This document shows, in pieces, positions 1-11,752 of a DNA stretch of 64,000 nt (positions are counted from its first letter, which is position 1; each line of letters begins with the position of its first letter). The notes below the pieces were generated by a model. It made no database searches. It was not told the origin of the DNA and worked only from the letters and a program-made list of their open reading frames with translations. The position numbers were made by a program, and so were the translations under genes. This DNA is from Serilophus lunatus (Eukaryota; Chordata; Aves; Passeriformes; Eurylaimidae), in the NCBI GenBank assembly GCA_013399895.1, contig VXBA01001777.1, forward strand, positions 338,738-402,737, written 5' to 3'.

Positions 1-2439
1 TAAGAAATGTACTGCAAAGCTTTTTTAAGCAAATTTTATGAAGCTCCAAAGGATAACTGTAACTCCATATTTTTTAAAAAAATAACCACCCTGGGAAGAA
101 AAACATTAGTAACTTAAGAATATGACAAAATGAGCAAAGGTAGGTGATGACTTTGCCACACTTCGGATGTCTTGAACTAACTTAATTTGTGCACACTGGT
201 ATCCACGATAGGCAAGAGATATGGAACCTTTGACAGACCAGGACAGCCTGTGGTGCATTCAGGACTGGATCAGAATGTGCCCGGAGCAGCAGCTCCCAAG
301 GGACACACTCCACATTTCAACCAGTTCATGGTCTCCTAATTGTTCATGTGGCCCTGGTCAGATGCACACACATACATGAGAAAAACCCATCTCACGTTAG
401 AAAGAAAGACAGCTCTTACGTCTATCGAGTATGATGAGTATTTCTGTCTTGCTAAACCTTCGCTAGCTTTAATACTTTCTCCAGTCACCTTAGTCACATA
501 AAAGCCAGACTTTCCCAAGCATTCCTGGAAAGATGCTTCCTGTTTTGGTGATGGAGAGAGAGTATTTTTAAATAAAAAATGATCTGACTATGCTGACTGT
601 GTTACTTACCAGAAGTAGATTTGCAGACAGAGGTTGTTACCTGATTTTTTCCTTAACATCCATAGTATTCAGATTAAGGAACTGCTAGCAAACCCCAGTC
701 ACTATTTCCAAAATCATATGTAGGAACAGCATGGCAGGAATAGAAAGCCATAAAATATCAACTGCTACACAGCCCCAGACAGCTGCCTGTGAAAGCAGAA
801 AACATGGGGTTAATGGTTCTTTCATAGTTTTCTTTTAGAACTTGCAGACAAGTGAGGACTGGTATGGAGAATATTGATCACTGCTGGAAATTCTCCATGC
901 AAAGAGACACTCTGACATTGTGAAGCGTGAGCAACACACAGATCCCATTAATTTAAAGGGAGACCAAAGTTGTCCAGCGTTTTGTAGGATATTCTAAATC
1001 CATGGACAGACAGGCTCCCATCTCACTACAAAGTGGGTTCTCCTCCAGCAAAACTCATACTTCTATTTATTTTTAGCTATATAGCTTATGCACATAAAGA
1101 AGAAAAAAAACAGTTGTTAATCATCTGATATTACAACGGTACATTCTTTAGGAATATGTACTTTTCACATCCTTCTACCATTATTTAACGTTCAGAGGTA
1201 GAGGAAAATCTTCACCCATCCCCACCTTCCTCCCCCTGAACCAGACAAATAAGGCATTCAGCTTGTCTGAATTTAAATTTTTATTGGAGTTGATCCAGCA
1301 ACCAGAGCATATTTCTAGAAGCCAAGGTCCCGCTTCCTTCAATACACCTCCTTCATCCTGACTCCCTGCTTTTGTACAGCTTTGGTAATCTCAATCTGTG
1401 GTAAGGGATAGGATAAAATTTCAGTTATTTCCCCCCTCAACTGCACAGAACAGGACTTGCTCTTAAATGAAAAGCCTTGCACCCCAAACCTCTGGTTAAG
1501 TACTTAACTATAGGCAAGTCTTTGAAATCATCACAGGGTTTTTGGGGTTTTGTTTGTTTTGGGTTTTTTTCTTAGATATAGCTCTGAAAACACAGAAGTA
1601 AACCAAGTTCTCAGGCATATCAAAGGTAAGTATTCCTGAGGAAACTGGGGGAAGGAGACACATAAGGTGGCTCCCCAGTGCTTTCTTGGCCTGGTCCTCT
1701 GAAGTAGATGGCATTACCAGACCTCATCAAGAATGTAAAATTTCCTCCCCTATCCTCTAGGGCATGAGAAGATATTGTTAACTGTTCTGGAAGCATTAGG
1801 AGCAGACAGCAACTGGAATCCAAGCAGAAGTCACATATCTGTCATTGTCTTGGTAAATGACCTCCACCTTTCTGCAAAGGATGGTGTGGGTTCCCACATA
1901 ACTCCTAATAATGTTTAGATTTTCCTCTTTCTGTGTTTTCCCTTTTGTCCCCCCTATTCTCTCTCCTCTATACAAATAGTAATTCAAGAACCATGATCAA
2001 CCCTTCTCTTGGCTTCAGGTCTCTTGTATGGGCTAAAGTTACCTCCAATTCTCCAGCATGATTTGGGGAATTTATTTATATTCCTTGTTCTGGAGATAGA
2101 CCCTATGTCTTGCCAAGGGCTCGCATGGGTCTTACAAAAGGAACACTGACAAATATTTATGGAACCTAAAGTGAAATTCAAGACGCTGTTAAAATAAAGT
2201 TTGCTTAAGTGTTTTTTTTTTATTTTACTGAAGAATTGACCTGGCTTTCTTGGCAAAAAGACTAACCCAAATGCTATTGGTATCTTAACAGCTCATAAGA
2301 ACCACATGCTTCAAATAAAGCCATTAGTATTAGACACACTGAGTGGTTCAATTAAACAAATATGAAAATAGACACTTCATCCTGCTTTAACTATGGGATC
2401 ATTTCATTCCTGAATCCAGATTGACAATGAAAATTATAT
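1..2439. other. Gene-free AT-rich stretch
   Basis: No gene or recognisable interspersed repeat is visible here. Open frames are short (under 100 codons), overlap one another and have no family resemblance. The only texture is small T-rich tracts such as the GTTTTGTTTGTTTTGGG tract near 1540-1570 and a run of T near 2212-2222. It is most likely intergenic or intronic. I saw no promoter or splice arrangement worth calling. Confidence 0.55.
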
Positions 2440-2525
2440 AGTATTTATAGAGTAGCTTTTTGTGCTGAAAGATCCCAAAGGATTACAAAGACCCTGCTTC
2501 ACACACTACTGAGATGCTGCTGCTT
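2440..2525 (+). repeat. Possible ancient MIR/L2-like repeat fragment
   Basis: The text GAAAGATCCCAAAGGATTACAAA followed by a 'cacacactactgagatgctgctgcttcc' segment resembles the 'aggatctcaaagcactttacaaa' core of old amniote MIR/L2-type repeats. The match is judged from memory of the family and is diverged, so boundaries and orientation are approximate. It has no coding potential. It could be unrelated sequence. A RepeatMasker run with an amniote library would decide. Confidence 0.3.
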
Positions 2526-2705
2526 CCAGGGAAGAACACATGAGCTGCCCCATAGCCCCAAGGAATGGCACATGGCAATTTAGACAGAGGAGCAGAAAAG
2601 AGTTCCACATTCAGCTGAAACTATAGAAGAGAATTTAGGCAAGCAGAAAGGAGATTGTTTGGACTGGAGCACATCCAGCACAGAGGAGGTATAGCAATCT
2701 GGTGT

Positions 2706-2723
2706 TTTAAATTTAAATTTAAA
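2706..2723. repeat. (TTTAAA)3 palindromic simple repeat
   Basis: Three exact copies of TTTAAA form an 18-bp perfect palindrome. It is AT-only simple sequence with no further context. It could form a small cruciform, but repeats of this size are common in AT-rich vertebrate DNA. Confidence 0.8.
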
Positions 2724-3114
2724 GGCAAAATAGTAAAAAAGTTCTGGTTTAAACTACCCAAAAAATTATAATTTAAGGTAGAAAGTGAAACATCATCTTG
2801 ATGGCGAACAGTTTCATTCCTTCCACTTCAGTTGCACATGGGAAATTCTTAGAAGGTGTTTTGCCCATTATTCCCTTCAGGAATACAAGAACCAGGACTA
2901 ACAATACTTTGCATAGCTGCCTGTTCACGTAAGGATGACACAGGATACATTATGAATTAAAAGCTTCAAAAACCTTTATTTGGTAGCCTCGCACACGTCA
3001 CAAAGAGGAAAATACTGGGTCCATCTACATCACATATCGACTGCTGCCAGGATTCCTGCTGGAATCTCTGCTCCATTTCACATTAGCTGCCTTGCAAATG
3101 TAATGCAGTCCAAT

Positions 3115-3220
3115 ATGGAGAGGGAGAGAGATTTACCCAAGGCTGCCCTCTGAGTCTGTGCTGGCAGCAGCAGGAATCCAGTTGTGACCCCCAGTCCTCT
3201 ACTGTGACAAGCAGGTGATG
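3115..3220 (+). repeat. Ancient MIR-like SINE tail fragment
   Basis: The order of words matches the 3' half of a MIR-type element: 'gagagagatttacccaaggctgccc', then 'tgagtctgtgctggcag', then 'ggaatccag', then 'ccccagtcctctactgtgacaag'. This parallels the MIR order of 'cttgcccaaggtcacac', 'agtggcagagc', 'gggattcgaaccc' and 'ccagtcctgtgctct'. MIRs are mammalian-named but related CORE-SINE/MIR copies occur throughout amniotes. The fragment is old and indel-rich, and is not functional as an element. Family name is inferred from word order, not from a search. Confidence 0.45.
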
Positions 3221-3556
3221 CTTTCCCAGTACAGGACACATTCTTGTTCCCTAACCTTGGCCATGCATGAGGAGCTCAGCAGGTCTCACAATGGTGGCCA
3301 AAAATTTTCCAGTTAGAAGCTTTTGGGAAAGAAGGAAAAGAAAACCACTGATTTGTGAAGCAGCAGCATGGGAGATCACAGTAAAACATGGAAAAATCCA
3401 TCATTTTAAGAAGTTGGGGATGTGGTGACATGACATGAAGCCACATGGGCATGCACCAAATATCAGCTTCAACTCTAGCTGCTACAGCAAGGACTGAAGC
3501 CAGCTCAGAATGAAGAGTTCAGCCTGTGGATGTATTCATAATGACACATCTGTGAA

Positions 3557-3700
3557 GAATCATAGAATCATTTAGGTTGGAAAAGACCTTTAAGATCATC
3601 AAGTGCAACCATTAAATCAGCACTTCCAAGTCCACCACAAACCATGTCAACATCTACATGCCACATCTACACAACCTTTAAATCCACCCAGGTATGCTGA
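3557..3700 (-). mobile_element. CR1 LINE 3' end fragment, minus strand
   Basis: The plus strand begins GAATCATAGAATCATTTAGG and continues with TTGGAAAAGACCTTTAAGATCATC. This is the reverse complement of the CR1 3' terminus (GATGATCTTAAAGGTC...CCAACC...ATGATTCTATGATTC). It runs on into 'aagtccaccacaaaccatg' and 'gccacatctacacaacctttaaat', the upstream 3' UTR segment of the same CR1 subfamily. About 144 bp remain, so the copy is strongly 5'-truncated, as is usual for CR1. It carries no reverse transcriptase and is a dead retroposition product. It marks the sequence as avian or reptilian. Confidence 0.88.
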
Positions 3701-4024
3701 ACATAAGCAACCCTGACAATATTACTGCAAACATCCCCCCAGCACAGAAGTGTGAAAGAAATACTTGTGGCCATGAAAGCTTTTTACCTGGCTCGCAGAG
3801 CAGCAATAGCAGGAGCCTCTCTGCAGAACAATTATCAGAAAACACCAATCTTATAAAGCTTCTTTCTTTTTTCCAGTTCATTTAGCCCAAAGTAGAGCAA
3901 TCAAGGCTCTTCTGGCAGGATATCACATTCTCAATATGTAACTACTTAAAGGAAGAGGACAGCTATTTCAGAGAGATGTCCCAGGAGATGGAATGATTGT
4001 AAAAGTGAAAGGGATTTGAAACTG

Positions 4025-4072
4025 CTTTTTCTTTCTTCTTTTTTTTTTTTTTTTTTTGCTTTCTTTCCCCCC
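4025..4072. repeat. Pyrimidine-rich tract with long T run
   Basis: A CTTTCTTC lead-in is followed by an uninterrupted run of about 19 T residues, then GCTTTCTTTCCCCCC. It may be a poly(A) tail of an unrecognised minus-strand retroposon, or simple slippage-generated sequence. No retroposon body is recognisable beside it, so only the low-complexity call is made. Confidence 0.85.
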
Positions 4073-7000
4073 AGGACAGGACTATGAACTTTATTTTCTA
4101 GTCAGAAGTTGTTTGCACACCTAATTTTCTGTGATTTAAATGAAACCCTGCAGGCAGATAATTGTGTACTATCAGGAGGAAGGGGCTGACTTTGTGGCCC
4201 TACAGCCTCCAGGCATTACTTTCCCCAGGAAAGGAATGACAAGAGCAAAAGGAAAACACTCAGAATTAAGAAGGAAGAAGTTGTGTGCTGTGTAAAGGAG
4301 AAAACTTCCAGTGGCTCTACAAACTGCCAAGAGCTAAGTCTATCCTATTATTTATATGTATTTTAGGGTGGTTTCAGTACTCACAGAATTCACATGACTG
4401 ATAGCAAAGGGAAAAGTGCATCTGTGCAGAGATTGTGTGTTTCTCTGCTATGACAGGGAACCTGTCCTGAGGTACGATGGGAGGAGGATGCAGAATCGTC
4501 AGCCCTGTCCTGCCTAATTTTTCCATGACACACAGGAGAGTAGCACTCCAGATCCACATGGGCAGTGAAAAGGAGGCTGCAGGATACATCACAGCTAAAC
4601 AGGTAAGGAAAGTAGGTGCCAACACTGTTGGGGTGGTTTGGGAGATGCACTGGACTAAGGCCACCAGCTCTGCTGCTGTTTTGGAACAAGAAACCTTCTA
4701 TTTTCATTTCTTCTGAGCAAGAGCCAGATTGTACTAAAGGGCAGCAGTCTGACCTGCAAGAAACTCTGTGCAGCAACCTTAAGGCAAAGCAGCCCACATA
4801 ACCCACGGGACTCAGGATTTCATACAGAAATGCTTCCGTCCCTCCATTCCTGTGTGAACACGCTGTTCGTAGTGAGTAAAGCCTGTGTCATCCTGCAAGA
4901 CCAGGATGTTAGAAACACACCCAGCTCCAAAACCTGGTGGACGGTGAACATTTGCAACACCAGTCTTTGAACTGCAGTGCAGGGCTGTGCTGAAAACCAC
5001 ACATCTGCAAGACACGGCGCCCACAGAGGTGTGGTGGTAAGGGCTTCTGCACAGATTAGCAGACAAAATGTGTGCCTTGGAGAACCTCTGGCTGGTGTCC
5101 AAGATAAGAAACCAAGCTTGGCAGAGAGCATACCTTCTCCCTCCCACCCTCCCAGTGCCTTTGGATGGTGCACTGTGCGGTGGCTGTTGCTGGTGCCGAC
5201 ACAGCCTTGGTGATACAGCCATGCAGCAACAGCACCAGTGCTGCCTGCACAGCCCAAGTGCTCCTGCTAATCCTCTCACTAAACTCCTCTGATCGTGGAA
5301 ATGCCCAACAGGCCATCCGTGCTGTGCTAAAAAACGGTGACTGTTGCTGGGAAAGGAGGTAAGGTGGACAGGGCAGAGGCAAAAGGGGACGCTTAAATAA
5401 TGCAACAAATGACTGAAGATGCTAAAAATGATTTAATATCTATTTTTATAAATAAATATACACGCACACATGAACAACATACATGACCTACATATAGAAA
5501 TGCTGCATTTTATCACGTGACTCTGCAGGTCAGGATGTGACATCACTCCACACACAAAAAATGCATGTGTGTGTATTGCCACATATTTCATGAAAGTAGA
5601 ATTGGTATAGCATGGTATTACTGAAACTCACGATGTTACTCCACAGCCGTAAGAGCTCTCTTTCTATATCCTGAAACACATGGCTATTTTAGCACATGCA
5701 GAGCCTACTTTCTGCAACAGCATGACATCACCCACCCCACATTCAGAGAATAATTATGGCCTTGTCTACACTGCAAAAACTGGCCCCATAATTCAAAAAA
5801 TGAAAAAAAAAAAAGGGTGCAGTTTAGCCTGCAGCAGCAAGAGCAGTGCTCTAATGCAATACTGGACTCAGCTGGTTTTAGTATTGGATCATCTAACCCT
5901 GCTCAGAGTGGGGTTAGAAAAACCACAGGGAAAAACTCCTACACCCCAACATCTCCCTGCCATAGTCTAATTGCAGTAGCTATGAAGCAAGTGAGGGGGA
6001 AATGGCTTTCTAGTCTCTGGATATTTTTCTGAAATTTCAGAAGGAAAATTCTTTTCCAAAGAGGGGTAACAGAAATAATAAAAAGTAAGAACCTTGGCTT
6101 TTTCTCTAAAGTTTAATCTATGAACATTGAACTATCTAGTCGAATGTTCTATCAGCAGATTGGGAGTGTTTAATTTCAATTCTGGCAGTTGCTATTAATT
6201 TTTAATCTTCTCAAGCTTTTTGTTAAGTAACATAAATTGCAGATCAAACCCAAACCATGCCAAAACAGAAAATGTTGCTTTTCATTTGAAGAAAGTAAAC
6301 GGCAATCACAACCTCCCTGAGAGACAATTTTACTCCTACCATTCTTCATTTGTACAACAACTAACCTTTTTCTGATCCAAGATAAAGTCCCTCAGGCACA
6401 GTTGTGAAACAGATGATAATAACACTGTGTTAGGGTTTTTTAAATAAACTTGATGAATTACCAAAATCAATCATTCCCTCAAAATTTTAGTTGTGAGTTG
6501 GCATCTTGCAGTCCAAAAGTGTTACCTCCACAAATTCTCAGACAGACACAAGAGTGATACAGGAACATCCCAAACTTCCATGTCTTGCAGCAGTTCATGG
6601 GTGTTATGTTATTCCAATGTGCTTCTGCAGCTGTGCATAGGCACAACCACTAGCTGCTCTTCTTAAACAGAGGATCCATAAAATTTCACACACATCCAAC
6701 TTTAAAAAGCAAAAGTAACCCATTCCCCTACATGGCAATGTCAGTGAGAGATTAAATTAATTGAATTCTTTCATGCACAAAGCCAATAAACCATAACTCA
6801 GGGCAGCACACCAGCTCATCATGTCAGCCAGCAAGGAAGAAATGCACAGAGACCCTTTGCCAGATGCCCCTTATCATTTCACTCCCAGGCAGTGACAGAC
6901 AAACACATCAGTAATGCACCCCTTTCCTCTGGTATGGCCCTACCCCTCAGCTGCTTGCCAGGGAAACCAAAACCATTGCAAAGTGACCCCCTCTCTGCAA

Positions 7001-10000
7001 GCACCTGGGAGGCCGCCCAGCGCATTGAGCTGTCGGCATGGCCTTCAAGATCTTCCATCCCTCTGCACAGATTGCTTCAGTCACTCAGATAAAAGCAGAA
7101 AGAGATGAAGAAGCACTTGTGTCTGGAATTCCCCAAATCTCATTACCAACCACCAAGGGCTTAGCCAGGGCCAAGCTCTGTGGTTATTGCACAGCCACGC
7201 TTTGATTTCAGGGTGATAAAGGCCCGTTCACTATCACCAGCGAGCCTTGGGGGGTGTGATAGGGGTGCAACGAGGGGCAAGGAAACAGCCTCCACATTGA
7301 CACTGGATTGAACTCTTGCAAACAGCTGTCACAGCATCCCTGCTGAGACACACACTGCCACGGCACTTCTGCTGCTCTTGCAGTGCTTAACCTATGTCAA
7401 CTGTTTTCTGAGCCGTCCGCTTCAAGACCTGACAGTGACAAACGTGTAATTCGGTTTGGGAAGGTGTGAGACCCAACGCCTGCTCTGCCTTACCACTTCC
7501 CTCCCACTTCTATCCACTTTCACTGCTACTGGGTTATGTCAGCCCAAAAGCTTCTCTGGGGAGGAGAAAAACAGCTGGTTCTCACCAAACCATTCACTCA
7601 ATTAAAGAAAAATCTACGATCAATGCTTACACGTTTTCATTGTTGACAAGGGCATAAAGCAGATGAGGAGCGACCTCACAATCCGTTGGCTTCACTGACT
7701 TTGAAGAATTCATGAAAAAAATCATCTGAACAAAAAGGTGCCACTTTGCAGCCCATAGTTTACAAGAGCAGAGCCAGCCTTGTAATGTTATGTGTTATGT
7801 AAAACAGTCCAAGACGTGCCAACTGTGCTCTTTTCATCCTGAGTTAATGATACTTAAAATATTTGCATTTAGACCCAGCTTCTAGAGTCATGGGATAACA
7901 CAAAAGGAAGAACCTTAAGGAATTTTTAGCTGTTGTGTTGACAAGCTTATGGAAAGCTTGAGAATTTGAACTGTTAGCCAGAAAACAAGTAACAAGTGCC
8001 TAAATGGGAATTTTAAAATACCTTAATATCCTCTGGAGTACTGGAGACTGAGTCATGGTTCTGGGAAGGGCAACTTTACAGCTTTATGGTTTGCTGCAAG
8101 ACTTGGCTAGGATGAAATCAGAGATGTTCTGTAATAATTTGGAGCCTCTGTTCCTTCTGTGGAGAGGATGGTCCTCAGCAAATAGCAAAGGATGACTGCT
8201 TGTTAAACTGGCATTCAATTAACAGAATTTTAACTGCTTAACAGACCTCATAGGTCAGGATAAGGCAGCACACTGCGGTGTCTGTGCAGATTTAAGCATC
8301 TATCATTAAATCTGTGAATTTGAAGGTTTGAATTCTAACCTATAAGTGTAATTTCTTCCTAGTGAGTTAGGTTAAATCTAAATCTCTATCTCATCCTTGC
8401 ACCATTAGATTACTCTGTTGCCTTGAAAGTAACCTCAGATTGAATGAGAGGGGCAATGGAAGAAGTGTTTTGCAGTAGGGACACAACAAGGTAATGCCAG
8501 AGGAGCAATTCTTAGGGAATCCCAAGTACAGACCTTCTAGAAAGAGGCAAACTACAGTGACATGGCCACTGCAGTGAGAATCCAAGATCAATAAACGAGC
8601 ACTTGGATAGGCCAGGGCTTCAGTGGCTAAAGCTGTCACAGGTCGCTTGAAGACAACATGTCAACTACACTTTTTACTGTCTCCTGACCCTCCCATCCCC
8701 ACCCTCTCCCCTCCTACCAAAACATAAGCAAGTGGAGCTTCTGTGGGAACTCACAAAACAATATCCTGATGTTTACAAAGCAAAGTATGACATGGGGTGA
8801 GGGGTGTGGCAGGGCTTCACCTTCCTCTCTGTGCCCTTTCACACAAGTACCTGCAGAGCCCAAGCTCTCATACCTCCAACTGATTGTGTATTTGTACTGT
8901 TCTCTGTAAGAGTCAGCTCAGCAACCCTCATGCCCATCTGCTTTCAACCAGGACCTTAAACATTTTGCTACACCTCCATATCACCATGGCATACAAAAGC
9001 CTCCCTTCTCTTGGAACAGAGCCCTCAACTCTACATCCACACAGCCTGGTCCTGCTGCAGTCCCCTGTGCAGCATTCACACAATCCTTGTTATTTATTAA
9101 CAGAGCCATGTATTTCCTGCCAAATATGGCTCTCCTTCATACACATCATGGCACCATTCATCTCTTTGCCAAGCAGATCTTTCAAATATATAGTGTTAAA
9201 ACTAAAAGGGCCCTTGTAGTTGTGCAGTGTTGTGCAGAGAAATGTTTCTTCTCTGACATATGTTGTGCTCCAGGTACAGCTACAGCCTTTCTCAGGAGAG
9301 CCAAGGGCCACATGTTGACATTGCTGTTATTACCCCAGTGCACAGGGAGCAGGGTGGGGGGTACAGGTCCGTTCCAAAGAGGACAACCTTATGGCCTGGA
9401 TGTGGCAGGGCACAGTTCACCCCTATCAGCCAAGAGCCAGGAGACAACAGAGGTTAAGTCCTGGGTGCATCACACCAGATTTTGTATTTTGGGGGGACAT
9501 GCTCAGCTCTGCAGAGTGCCTGGTCTTGGATGCAAAACTACTCCAGAGGAAGTGCCACAATTTGTCCAAGCTGGCATACAGTGCTCCACAAAACTCAAAA
9601 CTTCAGGCATTATTCGTCTTCAAGCCCTCACGCAAGAGCAGTTCAATGCATGGAGGAAGAGATTCCTTTCCTGTAAAAATCTCCAGTAATAATCACCAAC
9701 CTAAAAAGCCCTTACACGGGTAGAAATCTCAGCAGGACCAACCAGGGTGCTTTCATTGTTCATGGAGAGCAGGAGGCAAACAGCACTTTGATTATCAGTC
9801 ATCTTCATTACGTTCACAATTGGGAGCAGAGAGGGGGATTTTCAGTAGCGCCGGATGGCCTGGCAAGCATGACTAGTGCTGAAAGACGAAGGGACTTTTG
9901 CTCCTCAGCCAGCCAGGAACTTCAAAGCCTTTTTCATTCAGTCGCTGTTACAGCAGTACACACATACACAACTGCTGTTAAGGTATCACAAGCCTTGGCG

Positions 10001-11683
10001 GAGGTCAGAGCTGCCTGACTCACGCTACAACTGCCTGCTGCAAACATGAAGTAGACAGCTTTCTGAAAGGTTTTTTATCTACATACAACTAATGTTCTGT
10101 GCCCAACAGAAACACTGCAGAAAGGACCATGTGAGACTTTGTGAAGCACATTATGTAAGAGGTTGGATGAGATTACAGCACTACCATTTTTCAGCTGCCT
10201 GCATTTCAGTCAGAAGATGTCAATTTGAAGAGAAGTACAAATTTGGGACAAAAGTATGTCAAAATTGATATACCATAAAAAACATTTTGGGTCCAGGATG
10301 GAAATTTATGCTTCCCAGAACAGCCACAGCCTAGATCACAAAAATCTCATTTCAAGCAATGTAATAAATCAGTGAGAATAAAGCTTACATATTTTCTCAC
10401 AGCTCTAGTGCACACACAGATGCACCTGTACAGCTTTCCTCTCTTTATGCTGACGTTATAATAATATTAAAGAATTCCAAGAAGTGAGATTGAATGTCAC
10501 CTCATACTAGCTTGTCTGGTGAGAATCAGCTTCCTACCCACCTCAGTGATTTCCCTCCCATAGAATATGTTGGCATACTTTTCTGATTCTTTTTTTTTTC
10601 CCTGCCATAACGCAAAACACAATGAAAAAACTGAAAAGTCTACTTGTGATAAGAGAATCCAAATGATCCCTTTTGCCTTTAGGGAAGATGATTCTTACTT
10701 CCAAAAGCTTTAGTATCAAAGTAGTTTTTAGAGGGGACCTCGCTGCAGTGTCAAGCCCCACTTAAGGTAAGATGCAATAGGCAAGTGCAAATCTGCAAAG
10801 AAGGGGTGAGACAGGAAGAGGGTTACTATAACTTTGTACCATGAAACAAAGAGAATAAATAATACAAAACACGTTTAAACTCTTCCTAGATTGACTGTTC
10901 TGCTATTTCTTTTTCCCTGAAGTGTTAAGGAAAAGAAGAATGAAGAGGAATGAAGTCAGAAGGTTTAAGTCTATGGATCCCTTTAAAAAGAAATACCCTC
11001 CTCTGCTCTCAGTAGGTTTTTATTGAGCAATTGAAGGATGCTATTTTCAAAGCCAAGACTCAAGTCGGTTAATTGTTACACCTCTTTGTGTTGCCTTTTC
11101 TTTCAACAAGAACCAGCTAAAGGTTTGCAGGAAGGAGCCTCAGGGCTGCAACAGATGTCATGAGCCACTTCCTACAAATTAGAAAGGGAAAGTAACCCCC
11201 TCAGGTTAATTATGGGGAGAGGCCACACACGAAGCTGTGTAATGAGCCTGCGGGATGGAGAGAAGGCAACTGCTTCATATTGGATTTCAGGAGACAGAGC
11301 ATGAAATCTCTCGTGCTGACTACAAGCTTTCACACTGGAAGAGCAGTGCCTCCTGCTCGGGGAGGACACAAGCCCACTGTCTAGGGCAGCAGCAGAGGTA
11401 AGGGAGGACACACTGACATTGTTCCAGAACCCTCTGACGACATCCCTTTGCGTACATGCCTTCCCGATGGACGACTTCCGCAGCACGCCAGGACTTTGCA
11501 CCTGCCTCCCTCCCTATTTGCACAGGTGCAAGGCAGTTAGAAAGCCATGGCCTAAGGACCCAAGTGTAAAGAAGGGACTTGACTGACCTGGATGTTGCTG
11601 TTTCCCTGGTGGGCTAAACAGGCCAAAGTCCTTTCATCTTTCTCTGCCTCATTTCCTCATCTATATAATGGAGATGGAATATT

Positions 11684-11752
11684 TTTCTTTTTTTTTTTAA
11701 TTTTGTTGTTGTTGGGTTTGTTGGTTTGGGGGTTTTTTTGTTTGTTTTAAAT
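11684..11752. repeat. T/G-rich low-complexity tract
   Basis: The strand is almost entirely T and G here, with repeated TTGTTG, GTTTGTTGGTTTGGGGG and TTTTTTTGTTTGTTTT words. It is simple sequence with no coding value. Similar smaller tracts occur near 1540 and 47457. Confidence 0.8.

Noticed and set aside
4598..4612. Splice-donor-like ACAG|GTAAGG on the plus strand
   Set aside because: No matching acceptor with an open frame upstream; isolated donor-like words are common.
4812..5408. 198-codon minus-strand open frame
   Set aside because: Overlaps several open frames on both strands in stop-poor text and has no recognisable domain.
9087..9689. 200-codon plus-strand open frame
   Set aside because: Cysteine- and histidine-rich chance composition; overlapping open frames exist in other frames; no recognised domain.
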